NCBI GenBank assembly: GCA_029964075.1
Contig: CM057138.1
Span: forward strand, 7,062,932-7,126,931
Origin: Patiria pectinifera
Taxonomy: Eukaryota; Echinodermata; Asteroidea; Valvatida; Asterinidae
Direction of reading: 5' to 3'
DNA length: 64,000 bases
Part shown: positions 1 through 11,730 of the stretch, one piece after another
Layout: each line of letters begins with the position of its first letter
Numbering within the stretch: position 1 is the first letter of the stretch
Notes under the pieces: model-generated
Told to the model about the DNA's origin: nothing
The model's input: the letters and a program-made list of their open reading frames with translations, nothing else
The model's database searches: none
Translations under genes and position numbers: made by a program

Positions 1-82
1 CAGGGCATGGATGAGCCCCCACCCCGACCCTTGACAATAATCATCAGAACAGAACGCCGACAGGTGTGTAGTAATCAGCGAT

Positions 83-732
83 TAGTCTGGTTCCCAGACC
101 AAAAGATTCTGACTATTTCTGATGGATTTTAGGTCATGTAAACGCCACGGCACTTGACCAAAACGGGAGGAATGCCTCAGTTTCCAAAAATGTCTGAAGT
201 TTTTCGAATGCGTTTCGTCGACACTCTCGGATAGCGCCCGGGTAATTCTGGGTATAAAATAGGTTTTATTTACCTGCCATGCTTATTAAATAAACATTAA
301 CTGAATTGAGTTGATAATAAATATTCATTGCTTGCATTTAAAAACAATTGAAATTCAATACGACTCTTGTACGAGGGGAAAGCTTTGCTGCGTCATGTAC
401 TATTTTGAATCTGACGACGGTTTCAAAACGCCGTCTCCATTTCGGCTTCGCCTGCTACTTGGGTCTCTAACTTTGAAGATTGCTGCTCAGCTCAACATTA
501 GTCAAAGTTTTCATGCAGAAATATCAAACTGTATGATATATGTAGCAAGTGTTTTTTTTATATATGTAAATTTGAACGGAACATTAAAAGCTTTTAACGA
601 TAAAACCAAACCGGAAATGGAGCTGAACTTTAAAAAAGAGCCATCATGTTTATTTTTAGCCAGGTTTGGATTACCTGACCTACAATTTAGACGTCAGGGC
701 GTCTGGGATTTGTCAGGTCAGGGAACCAGACC
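83..732. mobile_element. TIR element (MITE-like), family A copy 1, with ~10-bp target duplication
   Basis: The left end TAGTCTGGTTCC is mirrored at the right end (GGAACCAGACC, 722-732). The flanks carry a direct repeat AATCAGCGAT (73-82) and AATCAGCAAT (733-742), 9 of 10 identical, as expected for a 9-10 bp target duplication of the Mutator type, though the superfamily cannot be fixed from this. The interior has no coding capacity: an open frame at 311-880 starts at TTG, lies mostly in the element and runs past its right end. A diverged second copy is at 58278-58875, which supports it being an interspersed repeat. Confidence 0.7.
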
Positions 733-742
733 AATCAGCAAT

Positions 743-2060
743 GGGCGTGGAAGTTCGGGCGCATGCGCGATGCCCTGGCGCAGCCCTATCATTCTGATTG
801 GTCGGTTGTGCGCGATGGGTGCCACTCGGACAGCTTGTTATCATTCAAGAGGAGGTGGCGCTTGTTATGAGGGTGATTAGAAAAACACAGGCTTTAAAAA
901 TTACTTTCTAAGGCTGTATACTTTACTTTGTGCAACGACATCTCGTTTATCCATCCTCGGCCTCCCCCGTTTTGCGAGAGCGATTATTTGTACCCTTTAC
1001 TTCGACGTTCGAAATGATAACTCTTTAATTGAGTTATTACAGTGATACATGAATTGTCATATTTTACCCACTGTCTCATGTGCTACTAACCCGAAAATCA
1101 CTGGATTCGATTTATGTTTTATCATGAGATTGCTACATTGTTCTCCAAAGCAATTCATTGTGTAAAAGATTACAAATAATAATGTCTCACATTGCTTCAA
1201 ATGTCAGCGTCCGCGAACAGCCAGGTGTGTTTTTGTTTGTTTTTTTGCATCATGTAGAGAAATTCGTAGTTTACTATGAATCCAACCACTTTACTTTGAC
1301 AGTATACTTTTATAAGTTGTGAACAAAAATAGCACATTGTGCACAGGAAGCTTTGTACAGAATGAATGCAGAAAGGAGTTAGGTTTTCATGACAAATTGA
1401 GTTTTGTTCCATCGGTTATTATGGCAACTCGCTCCAAATCTGAAACCCTGCCCAGTTGTCCTACGACTTATTATATTGAAGACAAACATGTACCCAACTC
1501 TATTGAGATACCAGTTACAAGAGCGGTTAAGACCAGCAGCGGAGCTGTCTGGAGTTGTTATCCCAAGTGTCTACTGCCTCACCCCGGCCGCTCGGCTACT
1601 CCTATCCCGCCGGTGCGGTGACGTGTTGACTCCATCCCGTATACGGTCGTTCCACCGTGCATGCGTCTGGCTTAAAGCCTCGGCCCGTGGTTAGCGGAGG
1701 GTGTTACGTAGCAATCTTCGCACCTCTCTAGACGTTCTCTCCGGTATTTAGTTTGGTCCTAAGCAAGGACTTTAATGTACCGTCGTGGATTGTGGTGACA
1801 GTCAAGCCCCTTGGATTTCAGGCTGACGACACCCCGCATTGTACGGTACTCTTCGACATCGCTGCTTCGCTGTTGTCAAGCGATCATAAACATGAATAAA
1901 AGGTCACAGGTGACCGTTTGGTTTTCTGAAAGAACTGATGTTCATTTTGCATCAAGATTGGAACATGCAATTTTATCTGATGGAAGAATATATATCTTGA
2001 ATATGCAGACCTTATGTAATATATAAATTTGTGTTATAGGCCTAGGCCTATATGCACAGG
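743..2060. other. Unassigned non-coding DNA
   Basis: No gene, RNA or repeat recognised. The stretch 1560-1700 is GC-rich. Several short overlapping frames occur at 1319-1700 but none resembles a known protein. Two overlapping TAGGCCTA octamers close the stretch at 2037-2050. Confidence 0.5.
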
Positions 2061-2071
2061 TTTATTGCACA

Positions 2072-2200
2072 TTAGTTTTTGTTTTGTTTCGTTTTTTTTG
2101 TTGGGTTGATTGGTTTTTGTTTGTGTGTTTGTTGGGCTGTTTGTTTGCTTGTTTGTGTATTGGGATGTTTTTTTTTTTGGGGGGGGTGGTTGGGGAGGGG
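2072..2200. repeat. T/G-rich low-complexity tract
   Basis: Irregular GTTT-type microsatellite followed by runs of T and G. Any open frame here is a low-complexity artefact. Confidence 0.8.
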
Positions 2201-3430
2201 TGGTTCAACCAAATGACAAAATTTGATGAAAGTTTATGCACAAAGTTGGCATCATGGATTTGTTAGTAAATCAACTACAGGTTTAGAATCTCATTACTGT
2301 ACCATACCAACCTGTCGCAAGAAGGTATTAACTATTATGTACGTTACTTACCATTTCATCTTCAGTGACGCTCGCTTCTGACTATGTTTTTTTTTTCGTC
2401 GTGATTTTAGAGGCATTACTGCATTTCTGGTCTGGCGGCTATCCGTAAAGGGTCTATACTTAAGGTAAATATATTCTCCTTACTCAATTATATATATTTT
2501 TTATGTTATTATATTTGTCTATTATTGTGTTTGGCATAGTCTCATTCGACCCAAGACTCTGTGTGATTTATCGTCTTCATTAAGCACGCAAAACACGAAA
2601 CAGCTTCCGTATACATCAGGGAAAACCCAGCAACATGCATGCAAAGAACCATCGCCAAAATATTCACTGTAAACCCCACTCATCATCAAGCACCGAGATC
2701 ACAGAGATAACTGGAACTAAATTGCAGTTGATACCCAGCATGCAAATCTCAAGGAACTTGAGAGCACAACCAATTCTAATGTCGTGCATTGCGATCGGGG
2801 AAAGATAAGGTGGACACGGTGTCCCAATGAAGAGGACAAGAGGAGGAATAATGGAGAGAAAAACCGTGGGAAAGAAATTCAAAGCAGGAGAGAAAAAGGA
2901 GAGCGCGCTTGGGAGGGCAGAGCGTCTTGGTGCGAGAATCATCGGTGATAAACGAAGAGCTGGCAACTGATAAAGTGGCCGATAGGAGGCCGTGATATGG
3001 AGCTATCGGCCCAGCGTGCCTGCCGTGGGTAAATGGCCCCCGCGAGGTCCTTCCCAGCCGTGATTTCGACTTGTGATTGTGAGGTTTTTGTGTTTTTTGT
3101 TTTTCATAAGAACACGGTGGAAGGAAAAAATCTTAGGGGAAAAAGAAGACAGAAGACACAGGGGAAAGGCCTTACAGCGCGGGAAAGCTGTGGAGTGGAT
3201 GGTTTAGCTGCAGTTGTCAAGCGTTTTAATAATGCATGGAAAGCGTGTTTGACGCAATCGATGGGGAATATCAAGATTGTCTCGCTTTCCCTTTGCTTGG
3301 GAAGAGAGCTTTGAATATGTGCGAAGGAGGGTCTAAATAGAAGAGGAAAACTGTGGTTTATTTCGGACTAGTGATTTCGCCAGTTTTGGGCAACCATGTG
3401 TTTTTTTTGCCTGACCCAAAGGGCCAGCCC
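2201..3430. other. Unassigned non-coding DNA
   Basis: No gene or repeat recognised. 2800-3050 is purine-rich with moderate GC. Short frames on both strands overlap each other with no supporting motif. Confidence 0.45.
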
Positions 3431-3440
3431 CCTGTCCCCA

Positions 3441-3480
3441 GACTGACTGAGTCACTGACTGACTGAGTCACTGACTGACT
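3441..3480. repeat. TGAC tandem repeat containing two AP-1-type sites
   Basis: The 16-bp unit TGACTGACTGAGTCAC is tandemly repeated. It contains two exact TGAGTCA motifs (3448-3454 and 3464-3470), the consensus bound by AP-1 bZIP dimers. Being a simple repeat, it may have no regulatory role. Confidence 0.75.
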
Positions 3481-3539
3481 TATTGAGCCATTTAGTATAA
3501 ATTATGTCATGCACTGCCTACAGCTGAAACTACTTGACC

Positions 3540-3750
3540 TTGCCCGAAGCCAAGAAACCAAGATCCTGAAGCCTAAAGCCACAGGCCTAAACCTTGAAGC
3601 CAAAAGTCTGAAGCCTGAAAGGTTCTACGAACCGCACGTCAGTGAAGGGCAACCATAGTATTGAAGTCCTATAAGACCTGCAATATATGTTTTACCTAAA
3701 TAGGCGCTGCCTCTTTACTCCAAGTTGCCTCTTTACTCCAAGTTGCATGC
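3540..3750. repeat. Two small minisatellites
   Basis: About 3545-3625 has iterated GAAGCCTAAA-like decamers. About 3711-3746 has two exact tandem copies of the 18-mer CTCTTTACTCCAAGTTGC. Confidence 0.7.
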
Positions 3751-3829
3751 AGTTTGACGGCTGTGGAATCAACATACAACAAAACTAGGCCCCTTGCTCA
3801 ATTTCATTGAGACTGTTCAACAAAGACTG

Positions 3830-4760
3830 AGTAATGAGCTTTCAAGATATCTCCAAACATTTCAATATAGTTCCAAGAATTTTAAGATATCTCTAAACAT
3901 TTGATATTTTAAAAAGCCCTGGGAGATTATTTCGAGATATCTTGAAATGGATTTCACGATAACTCAGAATCAATTTCAAGATATCGCTCAATGCATTTCA
4001 AGATAATTATCTTTAAATCCATTTCCAGATATCTCGAAATACATTTCACAATATGTCTAAATCCATTTCAAAATATCTCGAAATTCCTTTCAAGTTATCT
4101 TGAAATCAATTTCAAGATATTTTGAAATCAAATTCACGATATCTTAAAATCGTTTTCGCTTCCGTGTCATGCATCAGTTATTAGTCATTCTGTATGGCGC
4201 GCATCATGAGTGACATTTTATTCCCATCAAAAATGTCGTTGATGCATTTAGAGATATTTTTATCAAATGCATTTCAAGATATCTCTGAAAACATTTTCAG
4301 ATATTTTGAAATACATTCAGTTATATCTCTAAATTATTAAGTTATATCTTAAAATCGTTTTACGATATCTAGAAATCAGTTTCGAGATATCTTGATTCGT
4401 TTTCAAAATATCTTTAGAGTTAATATCTCGAGACATCTTGAAATCGATTTTGGTTCGAGATATCTTGAAACCGATTTAAAAGATATCTCGAAACAATTAC
4501 CCAGTGGCTTTTCAATTGTCAAAATGTATAGAGCAATCTTGAATAATCAAAAGTTATAACGTTTTAACTTGAATAATTGGCGCATTAAGCGCGCCATGAT
4601 TCAGTCTGGCCCTTCCCCTGACAGTGCTTGCACTATGACACTGGCGAAAGTGAAATCGATTTAAATATATCTCGAAACGATTACAGGATATCTTTGAATG
4701 TATTTCAAGAACTGCATTTGAATGTATTTCAAATCTCTGAACGACATCGTTGATGTGAAT
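3830..4760. repeat. Degenerate GATATC satellite-like array
   Basis: Dozens of copies of a roughly 21-22 bp unit of the form AAATCNATTTCAAGATATCT. The core ATTTCAAGATATCTTGAAAT is its own reverse complement, so the array can pair with itself on either strand. Copies are well diverged. The array is interrupted by non-repeat DNA at 4160-4250 and 4545-4655. Confidence 0.85.
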
Positions 4761-4803
4761 AAAATGTCACTTATAGGCCTATATAATATTATGCGCGCCT
4801 GAA
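4195..4803. mobile_element. Possible TIR element within or around the GATATC array
   Basis: GGCGCGCATCATGAGTGACA followed by TTTTATTC on the left is mirrored on the right by GAATAAAATGTCAC (about 4757-4770) and GCGCGCCTG (about 4793). A second, weaker inverted pair (TTTCGC..GTGTCAT near 4155 and its complement near 4635) lies inside. No target duplication found, so boundaries are approximate. Confidence 0.45.
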
Positions 4804-7218
4804 GCACCGCACCCCCAAAGTGTTTATATAATATACTCTATGCCTTACTGTTGTACAAGTGTTTTGAAACGAAATCAATATAATTATGTCTCTTAAAACG
4901 GTTTCTGCGATATGAAGGATATGAATTAAGGGTTGTTTTCCAAATAAGTTATAATTATATTGGTCAGTTTTCAGATTTCTAAAATCAATCATTTGCTTTT
5001 AGAATGGGCTTAAATATTGTTCAAGGCCTGATTTCCAAAAAAAGTTGGAAAAGATTTTAGAAATTTCGTGAAAAAATATTAATTTTCAATTATTTTTGAT
5101 GGAAAGTTTGAAAGACAGGGAAAACGTTGGGGGAAAAATGATTTTGAAAATGGTAATGAATTTTAATTGAAGTACAAAATAGGAAAAAAACGAATGAACT
5201 TAACCAAAACTGTACACAACAAACAAAACAGCTATAGTCTAAGAATTCCTAATCGGAGGATTTCCTTAGAAATTCTGCAATCGGCCTTGTACCTCGGCCT
5301 TTGCCTGGCATTGCGTTTCTCCCGGCCGAGCGGGGGAAACGAGATAGCGACGAAGCAGATGACGATGACGATGAAAGGTGTTTGTGTTATCATCTATTAG
5401 AATCAGGATATAATTCAGCTCAATGTCACCTGGTATTACTGTCAATGAGCCGTCATGTCTTCATACGGTTGCATTATAATAGACCCATGCACATTATTGC
5501 TTATGCAGACCGATTCACGGTTTGTATGCTGTCATCTTTCCTCGTACTCGTGAGTTTTGTGACCTCGTACTAAAGGGTTTGAACAAAATAAAGGGTTCCA
5601 GCTCTGAAGTTGATCCCAAAGTGGTTATATTCTGAAATGGAATGGGAGATTTATTTCGGAATGGCAATAGGCTGAACTAAAACTGTACGTTTTAGGGGTG
5701 ATCGCCTCAAGAGGGAAAAAATCACTCAAAGAGTTCAACAGATTACCCCCCAAAAAATGCACCAACAAGTATTTAACTTGATTTGTTTTTAACACCTTGG
5801 ACAGGTTGGAGAGATGTGTTTATTTTTTTCCGTTTTCAAAAAATATTAATGTCCAAATATTGAATGATCTGAATCCTACACCCATAGGAATACTATGCAG
5901 CCGTTAGCAAGCAGCCGCTATTTACAGACTCAAATTCAGGATAGGTTTTACGAGGAGAGTTGTTGGCCCAGAAATCACCTGGCCGAAATCATTTGAACAC
6001 ACCACCTTCATTGAGATTAAAATTCATCAAAAGTTTCCAAAACCTTTGTTAAAAGGCACGGGGAATTTGGTAAAAACATTAGAAGCAGACGGCTGATTTA
6101 ATGAAGAGTTGAGATCGGGAGGGTCCCAAATACCCTGTGAAATGATTATTGAAATGGTATCGTTCGGACAAAAACAACATTAACGGCGGTTTAAAAAGTG
6201 TGGCTGCGGGCAAACGTTTTACGTGCCTTCAATGGGGGGATACGGGTCAGGGAGTATTGGGGAGTACGAGCATTGTGTTTTAACAAATACATATATCATA
6301 TCGATATCTCATATCTTCATTTTCATTGTAAAACTGAGCAAAAACTGCGCATAATTATTATTAAACTGACACTTAATTGTAGGCCTAATTTGTTATAAAT
6401 TTAAATCGAGTCCCTTGAATTTAAAGAACAAGCTTGTCCTAACTGAATTGACATTAAATTTAACGCGTGAATTTATTAGAACTTCATCAATCTATGAGTC
6501 TGCAAAAGTACTTCAGGTTGGCACGCTGTTACTGTGTTAACGTTATGCAGCTTTGGAAGGTTAAATGGGTAGGATTATAGGGAGCGGGATTGGGAGTGCA
6601 TATTTTAGCCGGTCTCTCCCGGCAGGCTATCCGACGTCGGTGCGGTGTGGAGTTTGACTGTCAGTAGTCCTATACACCATGTAAAACGTTTGCAGTTTGT
6701 GTGTTAAAAAGTGCTTGTTTTTCGAGTTCAGTTTTTTGTGCAGCGTATTTGCTGCAAGCTTCTTTTTTTTCAACCCAAAGAAATGCCTGGAACAAAATTT
6801 AATCTATTTTTTTTATGTACACTGGTAATGAATGACGCACCTGAAGAATGCGTCTAGGGAAGGTACTCAGCATTCTGGTGTTCTTTTGTTTATATTCAAT
6901 AAGTGCCGTCCAAATATTATTTGTGGTATATCAAAGCTCTGGTTTGGAAGAACGGAGGAAGGACGAAGCTACGGTGAGGGAGATTACGACAGTTTTAATG
7001 AATACTCCCAACTCACACATGTGAGGTGTCAAACTGAACGACTCGATAAGATCTAGTCATCTGTACCATGGTCATTGTTATTAAAATGTAATAAAAAAAA
7101 TGTGTAATTGTGTCAGTTTATAACACACTTTACAACGCACTTCGTGTCCAAGTTATAGCGTAGGCGTGGCACCCTTCCACACAGGGAAAATAAACGCAAC
7201 ATTCCATTGTAAACTTAC
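4804..7218. other. Unassigned non-coding DNA
   Basis: No gene or known repeat recognised across about 2.4 kb. 5290-5380 is GC-rich and 6595-6660 has a CpG-rich patch. AT-rich stretches dominate elsewhere. One TAGGCCTA at 6380. Confidence 0.45.
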
Positions 7219-7249
7219 GGAAGCCCGTTCGTGCCAGGTTTTAAGGTGA

Positions 7250-7770
7250 AAATATATTTTTGTTGCGAAATTTGCAAAGTAACGCAATAGTTTTGCGAAT
7301 TAACGCAAAAGTATTGCGAAATAACGCAATGATAGTGCGAATTAACGCAATAAATTTGTTGCGAATACATTTATTGCGAAATAACGCAATAGTATTGCGA
7401 AACAACGCAATAGTATTGCGAATTAACGCAATAAATTTATAGCGAAATAACGCAATTGTTTCGCAAAATAACGCAATAGTTTTGCAAATTAACGCAAAAG
7501 TATTGCGAAATAACGCAACGATAGTGCGAATTAACGCAATAAATTTGTTGCGAATACATTTATTGCGAAATAACGCAATAGTATTGCGAAACAACGCAAT
7601 AGTATTGCGAATTAACGCAATAAATTTATAGCGAAATAACGCAATAGTTTCGCGAAATAACGCAATAGTATTGCGAATTAACGCAATAAATTTATTGTGA
7701 AATAACGCAATAGTATCGGCGAAAAACGCAATACTTATTGCGAAATAACGCAATACTGTCGTGTACAAAC
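7250..7770. repeat. Tandem array of AATAACGCAATAGTATTGCG-type monomers with higher-order repeat
   Basis: Units alternate GCGAAATAACGCAATA and GCGAATTAACGCAATA; the junction CGCAATAGTATTGCG is nearly palindromic. A larger unit of about 190 bp repeats once: the block starting near 7288 recurs near 7476 with few changes. The minus strand is open for 175 codons (7241-7768), but only because the repeat lacks stops in that frame. It is not a gene. Confidence 0.9.
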
Positions 7771-7970
7771 TTCACCTCGGGTGTTCAGTTTAGACTTTAT
7801 TTGTCCATTTTGATGAAATATTCTTGAAGTTCCTGTCCGTCATTGCGTTTTTATTTTCGTGGACGGTTTTGCCTCGGGGAGGGGGAGGCGGGGTGCTGAA
7901 AACAATTAGGCCTATGTTTGATCTTGTCAGAAAACGTTGACATAAAATAAAATTCTGTGGCATATTTACT

Positions 7971-8035
7971 GGGGGGGGGGGAAGGGCAACATATTTAAAG
8001 GGATTTATTATCTTTTCACAGCCCCCCCCCCCCCC
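7971..8035. repeat. Paired G11 and C14 homopolymers
   Basis: A run of 11 G (7971-7981) is followed 40 bp later by a run of 14 C (8022-8035). They could pair as a hairpin. Such runs are unstable and prone to sequencing error. Confidence 0.85.
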
Positions 8036-8575
8036 GTTTTGAATTGTGTGCGTTTTGATTTTTTTTTAAACACGACCATCTCAACATGGCCACAAAGCAC
8101 GAACGCGTGCTGACAGAAGAAAACTGAATAATTCCCTCGCAAATATAAAGTACTGCATAAATACTATAAGCAATTTTACCCATGCAGTTAAAGGAAACCA
8201 ACTTTAAAATGTGACTAATCACTTGAGTATAATGATGCATCCACAGTGCACTCGTATTGTAACAATGCAGGGGAAATTGTACTGATATAATAACGTTTTA
8301 AGGAATGGTTGTTTGGGTGTTTCTTTTGGGGGGGATGCGTCAATTATTCGCTCAATATTCCACCACGCTGAAGAAAACTAATAATTTAAACGAATGATAA
8401 TTTATACATAAGAATAATTTTCCACTTTTAATATGTTTTGCCTGCCAATATCAACCCCCGCCCCAAATAACATTCAATTTCAATTGATAAAAGGTTGCCT
8501 TGCACCAAGACTCATTCTTAAAAACCGTATACTGATATGAATGAGAAAAGTGGGTTTATTTCAGCATGTGAACTG

Positions 8576-8633
8576 AACGAATTAAAAAGTTAAGTTTAAC
8601 AGTTTTTCAAAAAACTGTACTTTTAACTCGTTC
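8576..8633 (+). other. Imperfect hairpin
   Basis: GAACGAATTAAAAAGT pairs with ACTTTTAACTCGTTC and CAGTTTTT with AAAAAACTG, leaving an asymmetric bulge on the 5' arm. Its size is compatible with a small hairpin RNA, but nothing shows that it is transcribed. Confidence 0.35.
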
Positions 8634-8887
8634 CTAAATCTTAGACGTACTTTTATGGGGTCATTAGGCAGTGGTGGGTTATGGGGATGGTTGGGCTGAT
8701 TAACCATCATCTTCCGTCTGGAAAATGCCAACTGGGTAGAAAATCCCAATGTTCCCTAAGATTCATGAAATAACACTCGTCATACAACCTCCAGTCATTG
8801 CTTTAGGTCTTTGGTCCCATTTATTATTTGTTCTCCGCTAACCCCCTTTACAAATCCAGGATCCGCCATGCAGGGTGGGCTTTTATA

Positions 8888-9177
8888 TCGGAACGCCATG
8901 GTCCAGTGGTTACGGTGTTTGACTCATGTACGAAGGTGCGTGGGTTCGAACCCAGCCAGGAACATGGTGTTTGTGCCCTTGGGCAAGACACTTAACTACA
9001 ATTGCCTCTCTCCACCCAGGAGTATAAATGGGTACCTGTGAGGGTCGAGGACCGATTGAGCGCTGATATCGGCTGCCGCATGGTCTCATGGCCTGATGAA
9101 CGGGATAATAATTGTAAAGCGCTTTGAGATTGTTGATATGATGGAAAGCGCTATATAAGCACAATTATTATTATTAT
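8888..9177 (+). mobile_element. tRNA-derived SINE, near full length
   Basis: The head carries RNA polymerase III promoter boxes. A middle region of the type found in marine deuterostome SINEs follows (GGGCAAGACACTTAACTAC then CACCCAGGAGTATAAATGG). The tail GCGCTATATAA ends in (ATT)n. The tail matches the LINE 3' end at 11941-12000, consistent with mobilisation by a LINE of that family. It sits directly against the right arm of the foldback-like element and so probably inserted into it. Confidence 0.85.
8899..8953 (+). promoter_or_regulatory. Pol III A and B boxes of the SINE
   Basis: A box TGGTCCAGTGG (8899-8909) and B box GGTTCGAACCC (8943-8953) both match consensus, with the 33-bp gap typical of tRNA genes. 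The SINE may therefore still be transcribable. Confidence 0.8.
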
Positions 9178-9288
9178 ATGCAATACTATTGCATTATTTC
9201 GCAAAAGTATTGCGTTATTTCACAATACTATTGCGTGATTTTGCAATATTTCGTTTTTACTAACACAACCTGGCACGAACGGGCTTCC

Positions 9289-11371
9289 TATAAACTACCC
9301 GTGTTTCTCAAAAATCAGTACACCCCGCGAATTACTCGAGTAATGAACCGTTGCAGCTTCGCGCTTTGCAGGTAAACAACGCCAGGATACACATGTGGTA
9401 TGAGGAAGCATTCCACGGCTTTCCTCTTGCTCGCTTCAACTTTTGTTTTAAAACCTTCCTCTTCTATCCGACCGATGGCTCTACGGCTATACTCCACTGT
9501 ACCATTTTGACTTCGATTCCTCCTTTTCGTCTATTTTTACATTCCTGCCGATTAATGCAATCCTTATGATGCAATTAATCTAGCCATAGGCCTATTATCT
9601 TCACAATTCTCAAAAAAAGAAAAATTAGCGCCACTAATACCTCTGCCCCCCCCCGGCCCCCCGCGCACACACACACCCAAAAAAATACAGAGAATAAATT
9701 CAAGAAAGATATATGGAATCAAAATGCAAATGGCATCTGTCTACCGTGTATTTACTGTGTTTTCCCCTCCCTATATCTCGCGCAAAAAATATTTTAAATG
9801 GACTTACAACGGCCTGGAAGTGATTTTTAATTGGCAAACGTGCCGCGATGCAGGGCTCGCTCAGACCCCTAGACGACGCCCGTCCGCTGTGTATACACTG
9901 CAATACACGTAATCATCAAAAATCAACACTGCCGTTGATAGTCTGAATAGGCTAACTAAACAACGGGCCTATTAGAATTCAAGCGGAGCACCACCGGGCC
10001 CCGCTGCCGTCAACTCCCGGCCGAGTTAGCCCTGTGTCCCCGCTGACAGGTTCCTCTTTTCCCGTTCAGGAAGTGTATAAACACCAATTATAAATCGGAG
10101 TAATATTATGTATTGGGTTAACCCCAAACACGTCCCACTTCAGAGGATATCCAGACTTTACTTTCAACTTTTCTTTCATCAAATCCAACTCTTTCTCCTG
10201 ATGACCGTCAGAGAACACTGACCGCAACGTGCTGTTAACACCTCTGGTTTTTTTAATCAGAAATACCTCTCTTTTTAGAGTTAAAGTCACTTATCGTTGT
10301 CTACCCTCAAATTCTACTAAGTTATCTACTCAGAGAGTCGTTCTCTACTAAGAGATTCGTTCTCTGAAGGTCCACGCAATCATATAGGAACAAAATGATT
10401 TCACAAAATCAGAGCATTTTGACAAACGCCTTTGGTGACTTTTAATTGGCCGCAGGAACACATATCAACACATACCAACATTGAATGTTTCATAAACCAA
10501 AGGAACGGACTCATCCATCCTTCGCAATTCCCAGCCACCCATCGCGACACATAGCCCCACAAACCAGCCGATCAGACTTGAAGGCTTGAAAATCTTTTCA
10601 AACAGAAAACAATAAAAAGAGAATTAATTAGAAATAGATTAACGAAAACACTCTCCAAATAAAAAAAATATTTAAAAAACAGGTCTTGCTCCACACTCCC
10701 ACACGCTCCACACTCTCAAGACCCACCCATAATACACAGTCTGTCCGTGCCCTTTAAATAGGAACTTTCTTTTCTTAAGGAAGTCATGTTTCCCACCCTA
10801 CAGATCCGCCTTTATCATGCTTATACTCCGCCTTCCTGTAGTATATATTCCTGTAGCAATCGAGAATCAAATTGCAATTGTCTGTCGCGTTGTTGTCTTT
10901 TGGCAGCGAAGTGTTTTCTTTGAATTAAGACTGTCGCGGGCCTGGAGCCGTTCTGGGACCAGAATCTCTTCGAGTACTTCATCAGCAAACTTTACCTTGC
11001 AAACAAGAAGAGACTAGAACACAAAATACCTAAGGATTTGGTCGTCTGTTTGCGTTTTGCGCGATTTAGGATGGATTTTACAAATCAGAAATTGGATCTA
11101 TGGTGCTGGGTGTCAACCTTTTTTTCTTTGAGGTTTTGCACTCCCCTAACAAGGAAATGACCAATAATTATTCGTTTATCTGTGGTACATTTATCTTCTT
11201 CAAAGACAGGATGGGATAACTGAAAACTAATTGGTATTAAATGTCTTGTAGGGCTGTGTATCGAAACCGGGTACCCGAGTACCCGACCGTTGATGACCTG
11301 ACTGTCAGATAAATCAACTTCAACGAGTGCAGAATGCATGTGCTCGACTTGTTTATAAGTCGTATACATTT
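9289..11371. other. Unassigned non-coding DNA
   Basis: No gene recognised. Contains a C/CA low-complexity patch at 9645-9680, a GC-rich patch at 9970-10060 and short overlapping frames on both strands without motifs. Confidence 0.45.
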
Positions 11372-11730
11372 TGTCATGTTACACCATTGCTGTTTGACCT
11401 GCACTGGCTTCCGGTGAGGTTCAGGATCAATTTTAAAATATTATTGTTGACCTACAAATGTTTTTTACGGTTTAGCCCCTGCAGTTAATCTCAACCAACT
11501 TATCACAAAGAAGCTCCCTTCTCGTTACAGTCTTCTCAGTTCTTGTGATGACACTCTGTGCAGTTGGACTATCCTTTCACCGTACCAAAGTTACTCTTGG
11601 GGATCGTGCCTTTGGTACTGCTGCCCCTAAACTCTGGAATGCCCTTCCTAAATAAGTTAGAAGAGCTAGCAGTGTGGCCTCTTTTAAGGCTCTGTTGAAA
11701 ACACACCTGTTTGGATTGGCCTTTTATTGA
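11372..11730 (+). pseudogene. LINE ORF2 C-terminal remnant (CR1/L2-like)
   Basis: The translation starts CHVTPLLFDLHWLPV, the hallmark block just after the reverse transcriptase domain of CR1/L2-type non-LTR elements. It continues, in other frames, with GLAPAVNL, then TLGDRAFGTAAPKLWNALP and ASFKALLKTHLF, all typical of the C-terminal tail. The frame is broken by an extra T in the run at 11459-11464, by a second shift near 11560-11590, and by an in-frame stop after NALPK. Reverse transcriptase and endonuclease domains are missing, so this is a dead 5'-truncated copy. Confidence 0.9.

Larger units (their letters stand above)
7219..9288. mobile_element. Foldback-like TIR element with internal tandem array
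   Basis: The ends are exact inverted repeats: GGAAGCCCGTTCGTGCCAGG (plus TT) at 7219-7240 and its complement at 9267-9288. Flanks are TGTAAACTTAC on the left and TATAAACTACC on the right, similar but not identical, so the target duplication is uncertain; TA is possible. The left arm (7250-7770) is a tandem array of GCGTTATT-type monomers. The right arm keeps only about 75 bp of the same array in inverted orientation (9178-9255). Between them is about 1.1 kb of unremarkable DNA plus an inserted SINE. No transposase frame is seen, so the element is non-autonomous. Confidence 0.7.

Noticed and set aside
311-880. Open frame of 189 codons
   Set aside because: It starts at TTG, lies mostly inside a TIR element (83-732) and runs past its end, and the related copy at 58278-58875 does not keep it open.
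7241-7768. Minus-strand frame of 175 codons with repeated IALFRNTIALFR
   Set aside because: It is the translation of the GCGTTATT tandem array, which happens to lack stops in that frame.
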